In this document: piece after piece, positions 15,274 through 20,172 of the stretch
Position numbering within the stretch: the first letter of the stretch is position 1
Layout of the letters: each line of letters opens with the position of its first letter
Source of the DNA: a bacterium
GTDB taxonomy: Bacteria; Atribacterota; JS1; SB-45; 34-128
DNA: 20,172 bases
Direction of reading: 5' to 3'
NCBI GenBank assembly: GCA_018894595.1
Contig: JAHIPN010000392.1
Span: 1-20,172 of the forward strand
Program-made: the position numbers and the translations under genes
The notes under the pieces: model-generated
Told to the model about the DNA's origin: nothing
Databases searched by the model: none
What the model saw: only the letters and a program-made list of their open reading frames with translations

Positions 15274-18200
15274 CTATTCGATAGTTACAATATCGTTATC
15301 GTTCAAAGAATCTGCTTCTTTCGTTTTTTCTTGCAACATTTCCTTGTATTGAGGTGCAGTAAATTTGCCTTTTTCAATCTTTATTTTTATCTCTTTGAAA
15401 GTGATTTTATCGGGATACTTTATCTGAATCTTAGTTCCCTCTAATTCTCTTATTTTAGAATTTATGGTTTGATTTGCAGAAATTATTTCATTAAGTGAAT
15501 AATGGCAAGACTCACATTTTGTTTCAGAAGCAATTTTTAAATTATTGCAAATATGTCTGTCCGCATGATATATAATTTCATTTATTTTATCTAAAATTGT
15601 TTTATTAAGATTCCCTGGGATCAAGTTAACCTCTTTTTTAGTTTCTTCTGCTTTATTTTTTAACTCTTCGTGTTCCTGAGTCATTTTTTGGTGCTCTTTT
15701 TCTGTTAATTGATAATATTCATCCTTTATTTTTTGAAATATCAATTTCAATTCTGTAAAATTATCAGAAACAGATTGATTATATTTTCCTTCAAATTGTT
15801 CACTTAAAGAAAAAACACAATTATCCTTATAAATACCTCCTAATTTTTCTAATTCCTGAACAATCTGAATTACAAATTTCTTATATGTTTTTACATTATT
15901 TAAATCAGTTTCACAAAATTTTAGAATCTTTTGAATATCACTTATAGACTCTTTAAATAATGGATATTCTTTAATAAAATTTTCAGCTTGATCTTTATAA
16001 TTATCTCCGGTAACTCGGGATAAATACCCTCTTAAAATAATTAATTTTTTATCAATTTGTGGAAAATAATTATCAAATTCATTAACAAATTTTTTACAAG
16101 CTTCAATTTTGTTAAGAAAATGCTCGGATAAATTTTGAATTATATTTACCAATTCTATGTCATTACTATTATAATCAAAATACTTGTCTAAAAATTCCAT
16201 AGCTCGCAATTCCTTTAAATGTTCAACCAGTTTTTGTTTTTGCGAAGCAGTAAGAGTTGAAGTAATTGCTTTAAAAGAGGCTTTTTTAAGCTCCCGAGAT
16301 TTACTAAAAAGATTAAATATATCGGCATCCTGATAATCGTAAATTTCGCGACCATTATATTTAATTGCCAGGCGGCCTGCTCTAATTAATACCGCTAAAA
16401 CAACGAGTATAGTTTCATACGCATAGCCATAAGGAGGACCTTCAAATTTAGCTTCTAATTCTTCGCCACTTACAAAAACAGAAGATATAGTAGTATTTAT
16501 TTTGTCTATTGCCTTTAAACCCTGACCGATAAAGTTACCCTCGCTATCAAAAAAAGCAAATTCTGGATTACCCGGGAAACACAATAATAAACTATTTGGA
16601 TTTTTTACTTTTAATATTTTTAATGCAATCTCTTCAGTGAGTTGAAAGGGTAACCTTTCGGGGAAAGTATTGTTGATAATTTTTTCTTCAATTTTTCGAA
16701 AAGTGTTATTAAAATCATTTTCATTCAAATTATATTCCTCAAAATTATAAATGAGTATCCCATTTTTATAAGCTTCTTCAATTAATAAGTCCAATTCCTT
16801 TAATCTATTTAATTTGTTGTTTGAAAAATCTTTAATAATATTACGCAATTTGCTATCGTCATCGTTCTGATAACGTTCTTCCATAACACCATAGCGGTAT
16901 ATATCCTCAATAAATTTATTAATTTCTCTAAATTTATTAACAGAAGGTACTAAAGTTACAGTATCTATATTTCTTTGTGTTTCAAATTTAACATTTTCCA
17001 AAAATTTTTCTCGATCTTCTTCGCCTATTGTATAGATGCTTGCAATATTTATTTTTAAATATTTTTTGGGAGCATAGCTAAGTTCATCTTCTTGAGTACT
17101 ATTAATAGAAAAAATATAAGAATTATTTTCAAACGTACAACGCGATATATTTTTTAAAAAAATCTGCTGTTTTAATCTGTTGATAAACTCTCTTTTCTTT
17201 TTGAATAATTCTACGTCAAGATTTTTCATTTCTTCAATTTTTTCTTGTTCTAAGTCAGAGGTAATTACATAAATATTATTTTTATTCAAAAGTAAGTTTA
17301 CGTCACATAAATTATTTAAGGCTTCATCTATTTTAGGCTTTAACTCGTAAATACCATCAAAATTACCAAGATAGAGCCTAGTTATATTTTCAGAAGTAGC
17401 TTTAACTAATACTGATTCATTAATAAAATAAATAACTTTTAATAATTGTGATCCGGTAATTAAAGAATTGTTTTCCTTTAAAACTTTATCCGCTTGAGTA
17501 AACTTTTTAACCAAATCGCTATCTAAATGTTGTTTTGCTCCATCTACCATATTAAAAGCTGTTGCAAAATTAAATAACTTATATTCCTTGATAGTTTTTA
17601 ATACTGCAAAGGTAGCAATAATCATTCCACGTTCAGTAGTATGTGTTTTAGAATATACTGCTTGAATAAAATTCTGCAATAAATCAAATTGATAAGAGTG
17701 GAAAGGATAATAAGTAATAAATTTATCTAGGTTATCACTTCTAGTGGGAAACTTGCTTTTTAAGTTGGTAATATCTATGATTGAGCCACTATTATTACTA
17801 TATAATTCTTCTAATTTTTTTCTTCCTTCCGCATTTTTCTTTAACAATCTTTTTTTGATAATTGTGTCTACATCATCAGAAGATAGTGGTATCTTTGTTC
17901 TAAAACGATCTGAAACTTTATTTAACTCTCTAATACTAACATTTGGAATATTATTAATAACCTGCTCCAAGTCTTCCTGGGCAATAGCAATGGTCCAACC
18001 TTTGCCTTGAGTTAGCGCTGATAGAGACTCGCTAATACCTTCTAAGTCCAATAGATTAATTTTGCCCTGACTAATAGCTTCACTCACTTCGTCAATAATA
18101 AAAACAAGATGGTCTTCAGGGTGTTTTTCTAAATAATTTAATAATTCTTCTTTTAGCCGGGCGGCATCAAAAGAAATAATTTTTTCATCATAATATTGTT

Positions 18201-18855
18201 TTGTTTCATTATACTCTTCAGTTGTAAAAAATTGTGATTCTACAAGAACTTTGCGCATAGTTTTAGATACTTCGATAGGATTTTTTCGCAAATCCTGCCA
18301 TTCATTTTCTGTTATTTTTCTAACATTATCTAAAAATTCTGAATATTGTCCTTTGACAAAAATACCATATTCTATAAAACCAAAAACATCGTCCAAGAAT
18401 CCTAAACGATGCAAGAAATTTCGGAATAAAGTCCAAGCAAAACTGTTTCCGGTATGCTGTTTGGCAATATCAAGAAAGACCACTTTGGTCTGGTAAGCAT
18501 CTAAGCTCCGTATAGTATTTTCCAATAAATTTTGATTATCTAATCCACTTAGCCTTTGAATGAACCTTTCGCGAAAAGGTGTACCATTAATCATTTTATT
18601 TTCCAGAAGATATCCGAGCATTTTACCAAAATAAGATTTTCCCGAACCATAAAATCCCGAAACCCAAACTCCGGTTTCTTTAATATTGCTTTTGTAATTT
18701 TGAATAAATCTATCAAAATAATTAGCAATTTTAGCTGTGATAATATAATTCTCAACTTCGAATTGTATCCCAGCTTCGGTTTGTTCTTCCAGATTAATCA
18801 CATCTTTAATATCCTCGGAAAAATCTAATAATAATAAATCTTTAATTTTATCCAT
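15274..18855 (-). CDS. brxC: BREX protein BrxC (large P-loop ATPase)
   Basis: A 1193-aa protein, full length for BrxC of type 1 BREX. It has Walker A GFYGSGKS (67-74), preceded by GVWVS, and Walker B VFIIDEV (251-257), followed by SEAISQGK; residues 280-300 (GKGWTIAIAQEDLE) fit a sensor strand. The large middle region is mixed alpha/beta without a named domain. A charged coiled-coil-like stretch lies around 1060-1095 (KEHQKMTQEHEELKNK), then C1114-x2-C1117 (CESC), a possible half zinc site. The nucleotide-binding residues are intact, so ATP use is expected. BrxC is an essential core BREX factor thought to organise the complex on DNA. GAGGAG lies 6 nt before ATG 18855, and the stop is 9 bp before pglX. 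Confidence 0.95.
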   Translation of the reverse strand: MDKIKDLLLLDFSEDIKDVINLEEQTEAGIQFEVENYIITAKIANYFDRFIQNYKSNIKETGVWVSGFYGSGKSYFGKMLGYLLENKMINGTPFRERFIQRLSGLDNQNLLENTIRSLDAYQTKVVFLDIAKQHTGNSFAWTLFRNFLHRLGFLDDVFGFIEYGIFVKGQYSEFLDNVRKITENEWQDLRKNPIEVSKTMRKVLVESQFFTTEEYNETKQYYDEKIISFDAARLKEELLNYLEKHPEDHLVFIIDEVSEAISQGKINLLDLEGISESLSALTQGKGWTIAIAQEDLEQVINNIPNVSIRELNKVSDRFRTKIPLSSDDVDTIIKKRLLKKNAEGRKKLEELYSNNSGSIIDITNLKSKFPTRSDNLDKFITYYPFHSYQFDLLQNFIQAVYSKTHTTERGMIIATFAVLKTIKEYKLFNFATAFNMVDGAKQHLDSDLVKKFTQADKVLKENNSLITGSQLLKVIYFINESVLVKATSENITRLYLGNFDGIYELKPKIDEALNNLCDVNLLLNKNNIYVITSDLEQEKIEEMKNLDVELFKKKREFINRLKQQIFLKNISRCTFENNSYIFSINSTQEDELSYAPKKYLKINIASIYTIGEEDREKFLENVKFETQRNIDTVTLVPSVNKFREINKFIEDIYRYGVMEERYQNDDDSKLRNIIKDFSNNKLNRLKELDLLIEEAYKNGILIYNFEEYNLNENDFNNTFRKIEEKIINNTFPERLPFQLTEEIALKILKVKNPNSLLLCFPGNPEFAFFDSEGNFIGQGLKAIDKINTTISSVFVSGEELEAKFEGPPYGYAYETILVVLAVLIRAGRLAIKYNGREIYDYQDADIFNLFSKSRELKKASFKAITSTLTASQKQKLVEHLKELRAMEFLDKYFDYNSNDIELVNIIQNLSEHFLNKIEACKKFVNEFDNYFPQIDKKLIILRGYLSRVTGDNYKDQAENFIKEYPLFKESISDIQKILKFCETDLNNVKTYKKFVIQIVQELEKLGGIYKDNCVFSLSEQFEGKYNQSVSDNFTELKLIFQKIKDEYYQLTEKEHQKMTQEHEELKNKAEETKKEVNLIPGNLNKTILDKINEIIYHADRHICNNLKIASETKCESCHYSLNEIISANQTINSKIRELEGTKIQIKYPDKITFKEIKIKIEKGKFTAPQYKEMLQEKTKEADSLNDNDIVTIE

Positions 18856-18890
18856 AATATTCTCCTCAATGATCTAATCATCTAAAATTT

Positions 18891-19442
18891 TTAAATACTT
18901 ATTGCGCGGTATCCGGAAGCTAATCTACAGTTTAAAAATTTAAGTTTACCTCCTTCAAAGGCAACTGCGGGGTACATAATTATTAATGGTAAATTCATTT
19001 GATAAACAGCAGATTCTTCCATAATGCTTATGTTTTCTATCCCAGTTCCAAATAATGCTCCGGTGCGAATTATAATTGCCATTTTATTTATTTCAGCAGC
19101 TTTTTTTATTTCGTCTAAAATAAGGTCATAAAGGTCTTGTGAACTACTTTCAGATTTAAAAAGTTTTTCTGGCTCACTTTTATATTCTTCATAAACTTCT
19201 ATAAAATTATCATATCCAATAATATCAATATATTTTACAAAAAGCTCCGCTATATCAATAAAATAAGCATCTAGATAATCTTTTTTTATCCTGGATAAAT
19301 ATAATTCCTCTTCTTTTGGAGGGTAAATAAATAAAATAGAATTGCCTCCATGTGCATCCATTTTTATGGAATCTTTGTTTTTGCTTTTCAAAATTATTCT
19401 TAAATCATTAAACTTTTGATCGATAGTTTTGGATAATAACAT
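18891..19442 (-). CDS. brxB: BREX protein BrxB (DUF1788 family)
   Basis: A 183-aa protein matching the DUF1788/BrxB family in length and in its C-terminal signature. That signature comprises AIIIRTGALFGTGIENISI (residues 122-140), LPLIIMYPA and LKFLNCRLASGYRAI near the end. The N-terminal half contains FIYPPKEEELYLSRI, also usual for the family. No catalytic motif is known; it is a core BREX component whose biochemical role is unsettled. ATG 19442 has GAGGAG about 7 nt upstream. This site lies inside the end of brxA, giving a 35-bp overlap and likely coupled translation. Confidence 0.92.
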   Translation of the reverse strand: MLLSKTIDQKFNDLRIILKSKNKDSIKMDAHGGNSILFIYPPKEEELYLSRIKKDYLDAYFIDIAELFVKYIDIIGYDNFIEVYEEYKSEPEKLFKSESSSQDLYDLILDEIKKAAEINKMAIIIRTGALFGTGIENISIMEESAVYQMNLPLIIMYPAVAFEGGKLKFLNCRLASGYRAISI

Positions 19443-20172
19443 TCACAATCTCCTCATAACTATATTTTAAATTTACTTTTAAATCACATCCTAAGGTATA
19501 GATTGTAAAATAATCGACAAGAGATATTTTTTTTATACGTCTATACAGATTATCCCTACTGTAAGGGAAAATATCTAAATAAGGATTTTTCATAATATCA
19601 GGATTTATATTTCCTAAAGATTTAAGTAAATATGTAAGATATACAATGGTTGGGTCATCAAGATCTAACGTGCAAAATTCCTTTCTAAGTCGCCCTTTGA
19701 GAAATCCTAATTTTTTAAGCAAGGTTAAATATTTAGAAGCAATAATATCAATGGTAGAGTTAGTCCAATTTTGAATATCTGCTTTTTTATCTTTTAAATC
19801 ATAAAGATAGGCGGTAAATTCATCTTTTGACGCCGTTAATCTACCTGCTGTATAAAGTTTCATATATACCTTGGAAGTAAGTTCATAAAATAATTGATCA
19901 TTAAAAGAAAACTGAAAATATAAGGCTATTTTTTTCAAATTTATAAAATTGTTCTGGAAAAAAAGAGCATAAAACACTTTTTGATGTTCTTCGGTTTTAA
20001 ATTTTATAAAAACCTTTTTTATTGCACTTAAAAATCTTTCCCGAGATTTTAAAGTTCTTATTCCATAAATATTCTGTTTAAATATTTCTTCATTTATATA
20101 TTCTTCACCTTTGTGGTGAGCAAATGCAGAAATTACATCATTAATTAAATTAAAATCCGGGATGCTGGCAAT
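19408..20172 (-). CDS. brxA: BREX protein BrxA (DUF1819 family), 5' end outside window
   Basis: The frame is open from the stop at 19408 to the right edge, giving 254 visible residues. A shorter call starting at GTG 19977 is not the real start, because coding-like sequence continues upstream without a stop (PDFNLINDVISAFAHHKGEE, FKQNIYGIRTLKSRERF and more). The family signature is the helix-turn block IQNWTNSTIDIIASKY followed by LLKKLGFLKG around the middle, typical of DUF1819/BrxA, a small winged-helix-like DNA-binding protein of BREX. It is the first core gene, and the operon promoter must lie beyond the window. At more than 254 residues it is longer than the roughly 200 aa usual for BrxA. 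Confidence 0.85.
   Translation of the reverse strand: MASIPDFNLINDVISAFAHHKGEEYINEEIFKQNIYGIRTLKSRERFLSAIKKVFIKFKTEEHQKVFYALFFQNNFINLKKIALYFQFSFNDQLFYELTSKVYMKLYTAGRLTASKDEFTAYLYDLKDKKADIQNWTNSTIDIIASKYLTLLKKLGFLKGRLRKEFCTLDLDDPTIVYLTYLLKSLGNINPDIMKNPYLDIFPYSRDNLYRRIKKISLVDYFTIYTLGCDLKVNLKYSYEEIVNVIIQNYRSKV

Overview
This is a 20-kb window of AT-rich (roughly 30% GC by eye) bacterial DNA in which every supported gene lies on the minus strand, so it reads from right to left. Gene families and ribosome binding sites (GGAG-type, usually 6-9 nt before ATG) are bacterial. The taxon cannot be fixed from this sequence; an uncultured, anaerobe-like low-GC lineage is plausible but only a guess.

The right-hand 12.9 kb (about 20172 down to 7320) is a type 1 BREX phage-defence operon in canonical order: brxA (5' end beyond the window), brxB, brxC, pglX, pglZ, brxL. 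Genes are tightly packed (brxA/brxB overlap by 35 bp, brxC-pglX gap of 9 bp, pglX-pglZ gap of 21 bp, pglZ/brxL ATGA overlap), which suggests one transcript starting to the right of the window. Known roles: PglX methylates host DNA, PglZ is a phosphatase-fold partner, BrxC is a large P-loop ATPase, BrxL is an AAA+/Lon-like effector, and BrxA/BrxB are small core proteins. The striking point is that pglX is split by a single -1 frameshift near 13288. The ~185 codons between the two obvious ORFs are open in the second frame, and the two halves join into a normal ~1214-aa PglX. As written, the sequence predicts a system without full-length methyltransferase, unless the shift is a sequencing error, phase variation or recoding.

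The left-hand 7.3 kb is an accessory defence-island tail on the same strand with looser spacing: an HNH-like protein, an unrecognised protein with an R-x4-H (HEPN-like) motif, a short UvrD-type helicase with a four-cysteine insertion, a SAP-like/Cys-His/PD-(D/E)XK protein, a second PD-(D/E)XK protein, a GIY-YIG-like protein, and a third PD-(D/E)XK protein cut by the left edge. None forms a named two-gene system that I can recognise; a Gabija-type GajA partner for the helicase is absent.

Non-coding structure: a ~33-nt repeat occurs four times (around 531, 3605, 5580 and 6562), each time a short distance 3' of an accessory gene and always in the same orientation. The leftmost copy abuts a fragment of the C-terminus of an IS200-like/REP-associated (Y1) transposase. 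A separate 12-bp perfect inverted repeat with a 38-nt loop lies between two nuclease genes at 1137-1198. Gaps longer than 300 bases occur only at 277-643, which holds the transposase fragment and one repeat copy.
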